From Psychrobacter immobilis (GTDB lineage Bacteria > Pseudomonadota > Gammaproteobacteria > Pseudomonadales > Moraxellaceae): DNA of 64,000 bases. The DNA lies in assembly GCF_904846185.1 (NCBI RefSeq), contig NZ_CAJGZQ010000020.1, positions 1 through 64,000 on the forward strand. The letters run 5' to 3'. Position numbers and translations under genes: made by a program. Numbering within the stretch: the first letter of the stretch is position 1; each line of letters opens with the position of its first letter. The notes beneath the pieces are model-generated. The model saw only the letters and a program-made list of their open reading frames with translations. It was not told the DNA's origin and did no database searches. Below, one piece after another: positions 15,258 through 24,809 of the stretch.

Positions 15258-18155
15258 ATGACTATCTCGCAAAACCCAACGTTTGATACCTTTAAAGGTT
15301 TATTCAACGAAGCTGAATTTGTCTATCGTCATCTAGGCTCTAATGAGACCAAGCAAGCTGACTTGCTCAATGCCGTTGGCTATCAAGACATGGCGAGCTT
15401 CATTAACGATACCGTGCCTGAACCAGTGCGCTTGCATAAAGAGCTAGACTTGCCTGTAGCGATGAGTGAGCATGCAGCGCTTGCCAAATTGCGTACCATG
15501 GCAGATGACATCACTGTTAATAAGAGCTATATCGGACAAGGCTATTCGCCAGTACGTATGCCTGCGGTCATTCAGCGTAACGTCCTTGAAAATCCAGGCT
15601 GGTACACAGCTTACACGCCTTATCAGGCAGAGATTGCCCAAGGTCGCTTAGAAGCGCTGCTTAACTTCCAACAAGTATGTATTGATCTGACTGGTCTTGA
15701 GCTCGCTGGCGCGTCATTGCTTGATGAAGCAACCGCAGCCGCAGAAGCCATGGCAATGTCAAAGCGTGTCAGCAAAAGCAAATCAACGCAGTTTTTTGTT
15801 GATGACCGTATCTACCCGCAAACATTAGATGTTATTAATACCCGTGCCAAGTACTTTGGCTGGGAAGTGGTGGTTGGTGATTTTGAACTGGCTAAATCAG
15901 GCGATTATTTTGGTGCTCTCTTCCAATACGTCGGTGTTGAAGGCGATGTTAAAGACTTAACCGACGTCATCACTGCTGTGAAGAAAAACAAAACTTATGT
16001 GAGTGTCGTCAGTGACATCATGAGTTTGGTATTATTAAAATCACCAGCAGATATGGGCGCAGACGTCGCTTTAGGTAGCACGCAGCGTTTTGGTATTCCA
16101 ATGGGCTTTGGTGGTCCACATGCTGCTTACTTTGCCTTCTCTGACAAAGCCAAGCGCTCAGCGCCTGGTCGTATCATCGGCGTCTCTAAAGATTCACAAG
16201 GCAATACTGCCCTACGTATGGCACTACAAACTCGTGAGCAGCATATCCGCCGCGAAAAAGCCAACTCAAACATCTGTACCTCACAAGTATTGCTCGCCAA
16301 CCTAGCCGGTATGTATGCCGTTTATCATGGTCCAGGTGGCGTAAAGCGTATTGCTACTCGTATTCATGCATTTGCCACTGCCTTTGCTGATGTCATCAAA
16401 AATGCTAACGACAGCAACTTAAATGTCGTACATGACCAATTCTTTGACAGCGTTGTGATTGATTGTGGCTCAGAAAAACTGGCCACTCAAATTTTCGAAA
16501 ATGCTGACAATGTAGGCTATAACTTATGGCGTCTTGGTGAAACCAAATTAAGCGTTGCGTTTAGTGAAACCAGCGATCAGCATGATTTTAGTGTATTAAC
16601 TCAACTGTTTGTTAGTAAAGCACATGACCTACCAGAAGACGCTCGCGTTTCTCTTGATAGTGCACACTTGCGTACCGATGCTATTTTATCGCATCCAGTA
16701 TTTAACTCGCATCATACTGAACACGAAATGCTGCGTTATTTAAAATCGCTTGAAGACAAAGATTTGGCAATGAACCGCAGCATGATTTCATTGGGTAGTT
16801 GTACCATGAAATTGAATGCCACCAGTGAGATGCTACCGATTACGTGGCCTGAATTTGCTAACGTGCATCCTTTTGCACCACGTGACCAAGTCACAGGCTA
16901 CGTTGCCATGATTGATAGCTTGCAAGACCAGCTGAAAGCCATTACTGGTTTTGATGATGTGTCTATGCAGCCAAACTCTGGCGCTTCAGGTGAGTATGCT
17001 GGTCTGTTAGCGATTCGCCGTTATCACGAATCATTGGGTGAAACTGACCGTGATGTTTGTTTAATCCCTCAGTCAGCGCACGGTACCAACCCTGCGACGG
17101 CTATGATGATGGGCATGAAAGTAATCGTGGTTAAAACTGATGACAATGGTAACGTTGATATCGATGATCTAACTGCTAAGTGTGAAGAAAACAGTGCCAA
17201 TCTAGGTGCGTTGATGATTACTTATCCATCAACGCATGGCGTGTTTGAAGAAGGCATCCGTAGAATCTGTGACCTCATTCATAAACATGGCGGTCAGGTT
17301 TATATGGATGGTGCCAATATGAATGCACAGGTTGGCATGATGCAACCGGCTGACGTTGGCGCTGATGTATTGCACATGAACTTGCATAAAACCTTCTGCA
17401 TCCCGCATGGCGGCGGTGGTCCAGGCATGGGCCCTATCGGCATGAAATCGCATTTAGCACCCTTTATGGCCAATCATACATTGAGCCCTGTGCATAATGC
17501 GCAAAAAGACTGCTCGGCCGTATCGGCAGCCCCTTATGGTTCAGCAAGCATTTTACCAATTTCATGGATGTACATTGCCATGATGGGTCGTGATGGTCTG
17601 CTAAAAGCGACTGAGCTTGCGCTATTAAATGCTAACTATGTCGCTGCTCAATTAAAAGACCACTACCCTGTCCTTTATACGGGCAAAAACGGTCGCGTTG
17701 CTCACGAATGTATCATCGATATTCGTCCGTTGAAAGAAGAGACGGGCATCAGTGAAAGCGATATTGCTAAGCGCTTGATGGATTACGGTTTCCACTCACC
17801 AACGATGAGCTTCCCAGTTGCGGGTACCTTGATGATTGAACCAACTGAGTCTGAATCTAAAGAAGAATTAGATCGTTTCATCAGTGCGCTAAAATCTATC
17901 AAAGCCGAAGCAATGAAAGCCAAAGCTGGCGAAGAGGGTTGGACGTTAGAAGACAACCCACTGGTCAACGCGCCGCATACCGCGGCGATGGTCACCAACA
18001 GCGAATGGACGCACCCATACAGCCGTGATACAGCAGCATTCCCACTGCCTTATATCCGCGCCCATAAGTTCTGGCCAAGCGTAGCACGTGTCGATGACGC
18101 TTATGGTGATAAGAACCTCATGTGTTCTTGCCCAAGTATCGAAAACTATATGTAG
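15258..18155 (+). CDS. gcvP: Glycine dehydrogenase (decarboxylating), P protein
   Basis: 965 residues, the full single-chain P protein. It uses pyridoxal phosphate to decarboxylate glycine and loads the aminomethyl group onto lipoyl-GcvH. The PLP lysine is about K711 in HMNLHKTFCIPHGGGGPGMGP. Other blocks are YIGQGYSPVRMPAVIQRN, LLDEATAAAEAM, GSCTMKLNATSEM and MQPNSGASGEYAGL. AAGGA lies 8 bases before the ATG. The lpd gene for the L protein is not linked here. A strong terminator follows. Confidence 0.97.
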   Translation: MTISQNPTFDTFKGLFNEAEFVYRHLGSNETKQADLLNAVGYQDMASFINDTVPEPVRLHKELDLPVAMSEHAALAKLRTMADDITVNKSYIGQGYSPVRMPAVIQRNVLENPGWYTAYTPYQAEIAQGRLEALLNFQQVCIDLTGLELAGASLLDEATAAAEAMAMSKRVSKSKSTQFFVDDRIYPQTLDVINTRAKYFGWEVVVGDFELAKSGDYFGALFQYVGVEGDVKDLTDVITAVKKNKTYVSVVSDIMSLVLLKSPADMGADVALGSTQRFGIPMGFGGPHAAYFAFSDKAKRSAPGRIIGVSKDSQGNTALRMALQTREQHIRREKANSNICTSQVLLANLAGMYAVYHGPGGVKRIATRIHAFATAFADVIKNANDSNLNVVHDQFFDSVVIDCGSEKLATQIFENADNVGYNLWRLGETKLSVAFSETSDQHDFSVLTQLFVSKAHDLPEDARVSLDSAHLRTDAILSHPVFNSHHTEHEMLRYLKSLEDKDLAMNRSMISLGSCTMKLNATSEMLPITWPEFANVHPFAPRDQVTGYVAMIDSLQDQLKAITGFDDVSMQPNSGASGEYAGLLAIRRYHESLGETDRDVCLIPQSAHGTNPATAMMMGMKVIVVKTDDNGNVDIDDLTAKCEENSANLGALMITYPSTHGVFEEGIRRICDLIHKHGGQVYMDGANMNAQVGMMQPADVGADVLHMNLHKTFCIPHGGGGPGMGPIGMKSHLAPFMANHTLSPVHNAQKDCSAVSAAPYGSASILPISWMYIAMMGRDGLLKATELALLNANYVAAQLKDHYPVLYTGKNGRVAHECIIDIRPLKEETGISESDIAKRLMDYGFHSPTMSFPVAGTLMIEPTESESKEELDRFISALKSIKAEAMKAKAGEEGWTLEDNPLVNAPHTAAMVTNSEWTHPYSRDTAAFPLPYIRAHKFWPSVARVDDAYGDKNLMCSCPSIENYM

Positions 18156-18492
18156 TTTTCAAATAAGCATGAACAGTTGATATAAAAATAAACCTCCAAG
18201 TCAGCAGCTGATTTGGAGGTTTTTATTTTGTATGTACTTTATCTGACTTGTTATGCTCTTAGCATGGTTAACTCTAAATAAAACAAAAGATGATCAGAAT
18301 AGCCTGCTACTAATACATATTTTCCTTGCTTGCTGTGCGACTTCGTCACTGTAGATGCTACGTAAAACTTATCTCAGCAGCACTTAATTCTTTTTAAATT
18401 TAATCGACTATAGTTAGTTAAAATCATAATTGTGTCTATAAGCAAACGCTTTATAATGATCTTCTTATTTAATCTTATGTGGAATAGCTAAA
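18156..18492. other. 337-base AT-rich spacer with the gcv terminator
   Basis: Apart from the terminator at its start, it holds only AT-rich DNA. A patch near 18300-18385 is richer in G and C and looks like decayed sequence, but no frame or repeat could be recognised. Confidence 0.4.
18190..18224 (+). terminator. Strong Rho-independent terminator after gcvP
   Basis: AAACCTCCAA (18190-18199) pairs with TTGGAGGTTT (18213-18222), followed by further T. A 10-bp perfect stem located 35 bases after the gcvP stop. Confidence 0.9.
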
Positions 18493-19113
18493 ATGACTCG
18501 TGCAAATAAAAATACGACAGTGTCTAATCACGAGCCCATTCAGCTTGAAGGTGTCATACTCATAGCAGGCATCATGTTTTTTGCTGCTCTAGCCACAGTT
18601 ATCAGTATCTATTTTAATGACTATAAGTTAAACATCAGCTGTGAAAAAAAACGACCTGATGAAATAGCAATCTGCCAAATTGTTAAAGTAAACCTACTTG
18701 ATCAGAAGACTGTATTATTTGATGACCAACCTATTACTACTGCTAATATATTAGGAGTATTAGTTTTTAACAGAAGTCCTAGCGCAGTTAGTAACAACTT
18801 CCAAAAAAAGCTGTGCAAAGCTCAATTATATGGTAGTTATGGAGAAGTAATTTGGAAAACTCAGCATTCTAATGAATGGTGGAAACAAAACTGCTTTGGA
18901 TATGATGATAGTGGCGCTTTTATAGATTACTTAGAAAATCAAGAAATTGCAGAAAACAGAAAGCTGAATCACAACTACCAACTTGTTATCTATAAACATT
19001 GGGATAAGTACTTACTAAGCTTTCTAGGTTGGGCAGTGGTTTGCTCAATTATCCTTATTATATATTGCCATATAAGGTTGGGAATAGAACTCCGTAAAAT
19101 GAGTCAAACTTGA
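18493..19113 (+). CDS. Hypothetical protein with two membrane segments
   Basis: 206 residues. Membrane segments lie near residues 20-43 and 175-197, so the middle (about 130 residues with four cysteines) probably faces the periplasm. No known domain was recognised. The central part is rich in Asn, Gln and Lys. The gene is visibly more AT-rich than its neighbours, which hints at foreign origin. The ATG at 18493 has a weak GGAATAG element upstream. No operon partner is apparent; the lipase-like gene starts about 110 bases later. Confidence 0.6.
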   Translation: MTRANKNTTVSNHEPIQLEGVILIAGIMFFAALATVISIYFNDYKLNISCEKKRPDEIAICQIVKVNLLDQKTVLFDDQPITTANILGVLVFNRSPSAVSNNFQKKLCKAQLYGSYGEVIWKTQHSNEWWKQNCFGYDDSGAFIDYLENQEIAENRKLNHNYQLVIYKHWDKYLLSFLGWAVVCSIILIIYCHIRLGIELRKMSQT

Positions 19114-19223
19114 GCTAGATTTAATATACATAGATTATATGAATTATAAAGACTGGTTCTTCATGTTTTTAGCATTCTTTTTCATATGTTACCAAAACTA
19201 TTTTTACCTTGTTGGAAAATGCC

Positions 19224-19913
19224 ATGCCACAAAAAAACTGCGTCATTCTCATCCATGGTCTGCACCAAACCGCTTGGATCATGCGACCACTCGCCAAACG
19301 CTTGCAAGCAACAGGATTTGATACTCATCAATTCGGTTATCGTAGTATGCGTGACGGTATTCAAACCAATAGTGCCCGCCTAAATAACTGGCTAGAAAAC
19401 CATCATCACCCTGACCAACCGATAGATTTGGTCGGTCATAGTTTGGGCGGTCTGATTATTCGTGATTTTGTCACTGCATATCCGCAGTGGCAAATCGGAC
19501 GCTGCGTCACACTTGGGACACCGCATTTAGGTAGTGTTTGTGCAGATTATATTTGGCGCTTGACCCCAGCTGTGGTGGGGTGCTCGTACGTCGATGCGCT
19601 AGATGGAACGGTCGCACCCCTACCCGAGCATATCACCTTAGGCGTGATTGCGGGTAATCGTCCTTATGGCTTAGGGCAGTTGTTTTTGCAATACCATAAT
19701 CGCAAACTGCGTAAGACAAATAATATACCATCAGTAGAACATCTACTACACGATGGCACCGTATATGTAGCAGAAACCAAAATAGAGGCAGCTACTGACC
19801 ATATCGTATTACCAGTGTCGCACACTGGGATGCTGGTCGATAAAACAGTAGCCGCGCAAACCAAGTACTTTTTACAACATGGACAGTTCGAGCATAACAA
19901 ACTTACGTCTTGA
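19224..19913 (+). CDS. Alpha/beta hydrolase, lipase-like
   Basis: About 229 residues. The oxyanion-hole motif HG is at residues 11-12 in VILIHGLHQTAW, and the nucleophile elbow GHSLGG places the catalytic serine at S73. CVTLGTPHLGS is typical of the EstA/lipase branch. A catalytic histidine is likely in LPVSHTGML near the end. No signal peptide is seen, so it is probably cytoplasmic. The ATG at 19224 is preferred to in-frame TTG codons at 19209 and 19212. It converges on rnd with only 39 bases between the stops. Confidence 0.82.
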   Translation: MPQKNCVILIHGLHQTAWIMRPLAKRLQATGFDTHQFGYRSMRDGIQTNSARLNNWLENHHHPDQPIDLVGHSLGGLIIRDFVTAYPQWQIGRCVTLGTPHLGSVCADYIWRLTPAVVGCSYVDALDGTVAPLPEHITLGVIAGNRPYGLGQLFLQYHNRKLRKTNNIPSVEHLLHDGTVYVAETKIEAATDHIVLPVSHTGMLVDKTVAAQTKYFLQHGQFEHNKLTS

Positions 19914-19952
19914 GAAAAGCATCATCTTTTATCAATGATAGAATCTTATGGC

Positions 19953-21287
19953 TTATCTAACATTGATACCCATACCCTGCTGCAACTCAGTTTTATGTTT
20001 TTTGATGACTGGAATCAGGGTGTTCATGACCCAGTCATTCCGCCAACCTTTTAAGCCTTCTGGCAACTCGCTTAAATCTTTATCAAAAGCAATTACTTCA
20101 TACAATTGTCCGAGCCACTTCTTACGCATCAATACATTGTCAGGTACGCCGATAGCTCGTGCGTGATCATCGATCGCTTGCTGCACTGCTTTTGACAGTA
20201 CTTTATTTTTTGAGCGATACGGCGGTAATAGGCAGTCAGGAAATTCAGCAGGGTGCAGGTTTTTTGCTTGATTTATCACTTTTAGCAGCTCTTCGCCGTA
20301 TAAGCGCAACATACTGCGATGCATCGTGGTTTTATGCGCAAGCTCTCGCATATTGCTTGGTTTTTCATTGATGATCTCACGTACTGCTTGTTTTTTAATC
20401 ACAAACGTACGTGGCTGATTGGTCGAACGCGCCAGCTCCTCGCGCCACGTCGCAACCGCTTGCAGTATCGCCATCTGCTTTGAAGTATAACGATAATCTG
20501 CCATTGTTAGGTACATTGCGCTGTCTTCAACATGCTGAGCATCATACAAATCACTGGCATAAAGCTGGCAATCTGCCCATACATAATCGTACAAACCTTG
20601 CTTTTTTAACGCATATTCAAGACTTAAATAAAGTGCTGGCAAAAAGCGTACGTCATCAATCGCATACTGCTCTTGCTCGTCTGATAATGGACGTTGCAGC
20701 CAGTCCGACTGGCTTTGTTCTTTATCAATGTGCATGTCTAGCTGGTCGTCAAGCGCTTGCTGATAGCCCATTTGCAATTGACCCGTTAAGTAAGACAACG
20801 CAATTTGCGTATCAAATATATTAGTCAATGGCGGACAACCAGAGAGTAGATAAAAAATTCCTAAATCCTCACCACAGGCATGCCAAATCGCTACATCAAC
20901 TTTGGCCAGTGCCTGCCACAGTTCGGTCAGTTGCAACTGCGGGGCATCTAATAAATAAATATGATTGCCAGTATTTAGTTGCACCAATGCCAAGCGCGGA
21001 TAGTAAGTATCACGTTTGATAAATTCGGTATCTAACGCCACCCGACCACAAGTTGCCAATGCATCGATAACTTCAGCCAAACCATTTTGCTCACGCACCC
21101 ACGTGACAGCAGCTTCGTCGGCACTATCTAGCAGCGCATCAATATCTGGCTCTGAAGGTATATCTGCTGACTCTATTTTAGAATTGATTGATGGTGCTAA
21201 TAAATCATCAGAAGCAGCAACGTTAATGTTGTCTACAAGGTTTGATTGGATGGCAGCAGTTGAAGCTGTTGGAGCATGGTTGGACAC
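19953..21287 (-). CDS. rnd: Ribonuclease D
   Basis: 444 residues. RNase D is a DEDD 3'-5' exoribonuclease that trims tRNA 3' ends. Exo I is LDTEFIKRDTYYP (D86, E88), exo II is HACGEDLGIFYLL and exo III is YAIDDVRFLP with the expected Tyr and Asp. The HRDC domain follows (ILQAVATWREELARSTNQPR). The first 60 residues, rich in Ala, Ser and Asp, are an extension relative to E. coli. The only start that fits is a GTG at 21287; no strong ribosome binding site is seen. Confidence 0.93.
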   Translation of the reverse strand: MSNHAPTASTAAIQSNLVDNINVAASDDLLAPSINSKIESADIPSEPDIDALLDSADEAAVTWVREQNGLAEVIDALATCGRVALDTEFIKRDTYYPRLALVQLNTGNHIYLLDAPQLQLTELWQALAKVDVAIWHACGEDLGIFYLLSGCPPLTNIFDTQIALSYLTGQLQMGYQQALDDQLDMHIDKEQSQSDWLQRPLSDEQEQYAIDDVRFLPALYLSLEYALKKQGLYDYVWADCQLYASDLYDAQHVEDSAMYLTMADYRYTSKQMAILQAVATWREELARSTNQPRTFVIKKQAVREIINEKPSNMRELAHKTTMHRSMLRLYGEELLKVINQAKNLHPAEFPDCLLPPYRSKNKVLSKAVQQAIDDHARAIGVPDNVLMRKKWLGQLYEVIAFDKDLSELPEGLKGWRNDWVMNTLIPVIKKHKTELQQGMGINVR

Positions 21288-21362
21288 GGGCAGATACCTG
21301 CATAAATAGGAGAAAATAAAACGCTAAAGGGCGTCTCAATAAAAGTAAATAATAAAATACTA

Positions 21363-21544
21363 GGGCGTGTCCTCATTTTAAAAATGGTGATAAAAATGGT
21401 GATAAAAATGAGATAAATTGCAGTTAAACAAGGAAAATAGCGCAGATAATATCGAGATATTAGTCAGCTATTTGACGCCGTTTGGCAAGATTTAGCCATT
21501 TTTAACCCATTTAGATAACTATCGATTGAATTGAGGACACGCCC
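21363..21544. mobile_element. MITE-like inverted-repeat element, copy 1
   Basis: A 182-base non-coding element with ends GGGCGTGTCCTCA and TGAGGACACGCCC (perfect 13-base inverted ends), flanked by TA on both sides. The inside is closely similar to the copy at 22719-22887 in the opposite orientation. It has an extra internal duplication of about 13 bases (ATGGTGATAAAA). There is no transposase. The TA duplication points to an IS630/mariner-type or IS5-like mobilising enzyme. Confidence 0.8.
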
Positions 21545-21629
21545 TAGTGAATCAATTATAACAATTTCCTGAAATAAAATGGACAAGACTTGGTTTTTAT
21601 AAAGAAGTTATAGAAAAAATGCCAGTATG

Positions 21630-22223
21630 CTATAAAAATGAACGATTTTGCATCGCTTGTCCAAGGGTCATGCTATCAAGATATTCAAGCTCACCGCCCA
21701 TTGGTACACCTTGTGCCAAACGTGTGACCTTATTAACATGACGACTAACCGCTGCACTGATAAAGTGCGCGGTGGTCTGCCCTTCGACAGTCGTACCAGT
21801 CGCCAATATCAACTCTTCAACAGGCTCTTGCTTGACCCGCCAGACCAGTTGTTCAATATTCAAATCATCAGCGCTAATACCATCAATCGGTGATAAATGA
21901 CCACCTAATACAAAGTAGCGGCCACGGTAGCCTGCGGTTTGTTCGATAGCCATCACATCTGCTGCTGTTTCAACCACACATAGCAAGGCATCATCACGCC
22001 TTGGGTCTTGGCACAGCGGACAGATGTGATCATCACTGAAGCTGTGGCAGCGCTGGCATTCGACGATATCGCGCATCGCTTCATCAAGCGCTTGGGCAAG
22101 TGCCATGCCTTGTGGACGTTTTTTGGTGAGCAAATGCAGTGCCATACGTTGGGCACTTTTTTGACCCACACCCGGCAAAATACGCAGCTGTTTAACCAGC
22201 TGATCAAATTTGGCTGTCAGCAA
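21630..22223 (-). CDS. recR: Recombination protein RecR
   Basis: 197 residues. The helix-hairpin-helix region is [20 protein letters not shown], followed by a zinc finger (CQRC, CPLC) and a Toprim domain with [15 protein letters not shown] and [14 protein letters not shown], then [33 protein letters not shown]-type C-terminal blocks. It works with RecF and RecO in RecA loading. The start is TTG at 22223: AAGGA lies 6 bases upstream and no ATG fits. ybaB lies just upstream, as in most bacteria. Confidence 0.95.
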   Translation of the reverse strand: MLTAKFDQLVKQLRILPGVGQKSAQRMALHLLTKKRPQGMALAQALDEAMRDIVECQRCHSFSDDHICPLCQDPRRDDALLCVVETAADVMAIEQTAGYRGRYFVLGGHLSPIDGISADDLNIEQLVWRVKQEPVEELILATGTTVEGQTTAHFISAAVSRHVNKVTRLAQGVPMGGELEYLDSMTLGQAMQNRSFL

Positions 22224-22266
22224 AGCATCTTCCTTTATTTAACTTAATTTATAAATCGTAGCTATG

Positions 22267-22304
22267 AAAATGGGGTCGTATCATGTCGATAACAACCCCA
22301 TTTT
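22267..22304. terminator. Hairpin between ybaB and recR
   Basis: AAAATGGGG (22267-22275) pairs with CCCCATTTT (22296-22304) with a 20-base loop; the minus strand ends in a short T run. It may reduce transcription from ybaB into recR. Confidence 0.55.
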
Positions 22305-22342
22305 GTCTTTAATATGTCGTGTTTGGCTCAAAAAATAACGAC

Positions 22343-22672
22343 TTAGAACATACCTTGCATACCAGGTGGTAGACCCATACCTGAGGTCGCGCCAGCCATG
22401 GTTTCTTCGTATAGCGCATCTGCTTGACGAACGGCATCATTGATAGCAGCAGCGATAAGATCTTCGATCATATCTGGCTCATCTTCTAGCAAGCTTGGAT
22501 CGATGGTTAAACGCTTAACCACATGGCGACCCGTCATGGTGACTTTTACCAGACCACTGCCCGCTTCAGCTTGTACTTCTTTATTCGCAAGCTCTTTTTT
22601 AGCATTTTCAACGTTTGCTTCGACTTTCTTTTGCATCGTTTGTGCTTGTTGCATTAATGCTTGAATATTCAT
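22343..22672 (-). CDS. ybaB: YbaB/EbfC family nucleoid-associated protein
   Basis: 109 residues, standard length. The pattern [16 protein letters not shown], followed by [19 protein letters not shown] and [13 protein letters not shown], is diagnostic. The protein dimerises and binds DNA. It precedes recR as in most bacteria. The usual upstream partner dnaX is not present; the MITE-like element and metZ lie upstream instead. Confidence 0.95.
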   Translation of the reverse strand: MNIQALMQQAQTMQKKVEANVENAKKELANKEVQAEAGSGLVKVTMTGRHVVKRLTIDPSLLEDEPDMIEDLIAAAINDAVRQADALYEETMAGATSGMGLPPGMQGMF

Positions 22673-22718
22673 AGTTGCCTCTTTTGTTTTTTAATCATAA
22701 ATGATTGATATTTTACTA

Positions 22719-22887
22719 GGGCGTGTCCTCAATTCAATTGATCATATCTAAACGGGCTAAAAATGGCTAAATCTTGCCAAACATCGTCAAATAGCTGGTC
22801 AATATCCCGATATTATCTGCGCTATTTTCCTCGTTTGACGGCAATTTATCTCATTTTTATCACCATTTTTGAAATAAGGACACGCCC
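22719..22887. mobile_element. MITE-like inverted-repeat element, copy 2
   Basis: 169 bases with ends GGGCGTGTCC and GGACACGCCC, flanked by TA on both sides. Its reverse complement matches copy 1 almost throughout, including GATAATATCG and GCAAGATTTAGCC. It lies between metZ and ybaB. Confidence 0.8.
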
Positions 22888-22923
22888 TAATATAAAGTGC
22901 TAACCGCGATTATACCGTTATCT

Positions 22924-24213
22924 TTACAAACTGTCTAAACCACGCGCCAAATCTTTGATGATATCTTCTACATCTTCTAAGCCTACTGACAAACGAATAA
23001 GACCATCTTTTACGCCCGCTTCTACGCGCTCTTTTGCACTCAAACGAAAATGAGTGGTGGTCGCAGGATGGGTAATGGTGGTTTTAGCATCACCTAAATT
23101 ATTGGTGATAGAAACCATTTGGGTCGAGTCAATGACATGCCAAGCGGCAGATTTCGAATCACGACTATTTAAATCAGTGCTATCAGAAGCCTTTACCTCA
23201 AAACCCATGATAGCACCATAGCCACCTGTCATATGATGTTGGCGCGTCGCCAGCTCATGAGCAGGATGATCACTCAAACCTGAGAAATGTACGGCACTAA
23301 CATTGGGATGATTGACCAAAAACTCTGCCACTTGATTGGCATTTTGACAATGCGCTTGCATACGCAGTTTCAGCGTCTCTAACCCTTTGGTAAATACCCA
23401 TGCGTTAAACGGACTCATACTGATACCGCCTGAACGTACCACAGTAAACGCCTCTTGCATGAGCTTATCACTGCCCACCAATGCGCCGCCGAGTACTCGA
23501 CCCTGACCATCTAAATACTTGGTTGCAGAATGAATCACCACATCTGCACCCAAATCAAGCGGACGCTGCAAAGCTGGTGTCGCAAAGCAATTATCAACGA
23601 CCAATAAGATATCATTGGCTTTACACAGCTGGCTTAAAAAGCCGATATCACAAATCTGTGCCAATGGATTACTAGGGCTTTCGCAATAAATGACTTTGGT
23701 GTTTGGTTGAACGGCGTTTGCCCACGCCTCATTATCGAAGCAATCGACATAACTGACTTCCACACCGAACTTTGCCATATAATTATTAAATAGACCAATC
23801 GATGAGCCAAATAATTGATTGGCAGCAAGCAAATGATCGCCCGCTTTCAGATATGCCAAGCACATGGTCAAAATCGCGCCCATGCCAGAGGCTGTCGCCA
23901 CTGCGCGCTCACCGTTTTCAAGCGCTGCCAAACGCCGCTCAAAGGTACGCACACTCGGATTGGTATGGCGTGAGTACACGTTGCCCGTCTTGTCTCCATT
24001 AAAATGTGCCGCGGCATCTGCCGCTGAGGTATAAACGTATGAGCTGGTGGTAAAAATAGCCTCTGAGTGCTCACCCTCATCGGTACGATGTTGCCCTGCC
24101 CGTACAGCAATGGTTTGCATACCATAATCGAGAGCTAAATTGAGCGCGTCACTGCGCCAGTTTGGATCTAATTTATCTACATTTTTATCATCATGGGCTT
24201 GCGACTGACTCAT
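22924..24213 (-). CDS. metZ: O-succinylhomoserine sulfhydrylase
   Basis: About 429 residues of the Cys/Met-metabolism PLP family. MetZ makes homocysteine directly from O-succinylhomoserine and sulfide. Diagnostic segments are YSRHTNPSVRTFERRLAALE, TASGMGAILTMC, YCESPSNPLAQICDI, the PLP lysine in VIHSATKYLDGQGRVLGG and the late IRLSVGLEDVEDII. The ATG at 24213 gives the usual N-terminus; the frame is open 30 codons further, but those residues are low in complexity. Distinction from MetB or MetY rests on overall similarity. Confidence 0.88.
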   Translation of the reverse strand: MSQSQAHDDKNVDKLDPNWRSDALNLALDYGMQTIAVRAGQHRTDEGEHSEAIFTTSSYVYTSAADAAAHFNGDKTGNVYSRHTNPSVRTFERRLAALENGERAVATASGMGAILTMCLAYLKAGDHLLAANQLFGSSIGLFNNYMAKFGVEVSYVDCFDNEAWANAVQPNTKVIYCESPSNPLAQICDIGFLSQLCKANDILLVVDNCFATPALQRPLDLGADVVIHSATKYLDGQGRVLGGALVGSDKLMQEAFTVVRSGGISMSPFNAWVFTKGLETLKLRMQAHCQNANQVAEFLVNHPNVSAVHFSGLSDHPAHELATRQHHMTGGYGAIMGFEVKASDSTDLNSRDSKSAAWHVIDSTQMVSITNNLGDAKTTITHPATTTHFRLSAKERVEAGVKDGLIRLSVGLEDVEDIIKDLARGLDSL

Positions 24214-24370
24214 AAATATTCCGTTGCTTTGATTGGTATTTTGATTGGTATAAAATGACTGCTTATTCTTCTGATTATCGACCGAATGCATCAGCGTTAT
24301 CATATCATGTCAACTTATTCCACACAGCTGGTTTCAAGCGATGGCTAAACATTATTTTTGAATACACATC

Positions 24371-24478
24371 TATAGTCGGTTCAATATAATTTAGATACGA
24401 GGAAGGCAAGCGAAAGTACTACAAATAGTAGGGTAAGCGAGCCTGACACCGTATCTGGTTTATATAGGATTAACTATA
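24371..24478. repeat. 108-base inverted-ended intergenic sequence
   Basis: Starts TATAGTCGGTTCAATATAA and ends TTATATAGGATTAACTATA, imperfect inverted ends of about 19 bases. The middle contains AAGGCAAGCGAAAGTAC and GTAAGCGAGCCTGACACCG, a pattern resembling interspersed repeats seen in Moraxellaceae genomes. It occurs once in the window, so repeat status is inference. Confidence 0.45.
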
Positions 24479-24692
24479 TCTTTTTCTAGACAACAGATGA
24501 AAGAGAGAGCATATCTAAACGATAAGTAAATAATGACTGAATAAGTCGCTGAATCTAACAAAAATAACGTATTTATAATAGGCATAGATGACGACAGCTG
24601 ATAAGCTTAGCGGCGATTTAATTTTTGCCTTGGGCGATATTGTTATACGCTTCGTAATCAGTGCTATCATCGGTAAAATAAACGATGCACTA

Positions 24693-24751
24693 GCGCATGT
24701 CCTTCATTCAATTGATAGTCTTTTTAATGGGCTAAAACTGAGGACATGCCC
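24693..24751. repeat. Internally deleted copy of the MITE-like element
   Basis: 59 bases: the left end GCGCATGTCCTTCATTCAAT and the right end CTGAGGACATGCCC match the family ends, while the central 110 bases are missing. TA precedes it. Confidence 0.6.
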
Positions 24752-24809
24752 TCACGCTTACTTTCTAACAAATACTTCTTTATGTAAGGCTCATTAAGGT
24801 AATTCATTT

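Larger units (their letters stand above)
24214..24809. other. About 600-base spacer rich in repeats
   Basis: Contains the 108-base inverted-repeat sequence at 24371-24478 and the internally deleted MITE-like copy at 24693-24751. A 70-codon frame at 24588-24797 runs through that MITE remnant and is not believed to be a gene. Confidence 0.5.

Noticed and set aside
24588-24797. 70-codon + strand frame upstream of the PLD gene
   Set aside because: It runs through the internally deleted MITE-like copy, has no ribosome binding site and matches no family.
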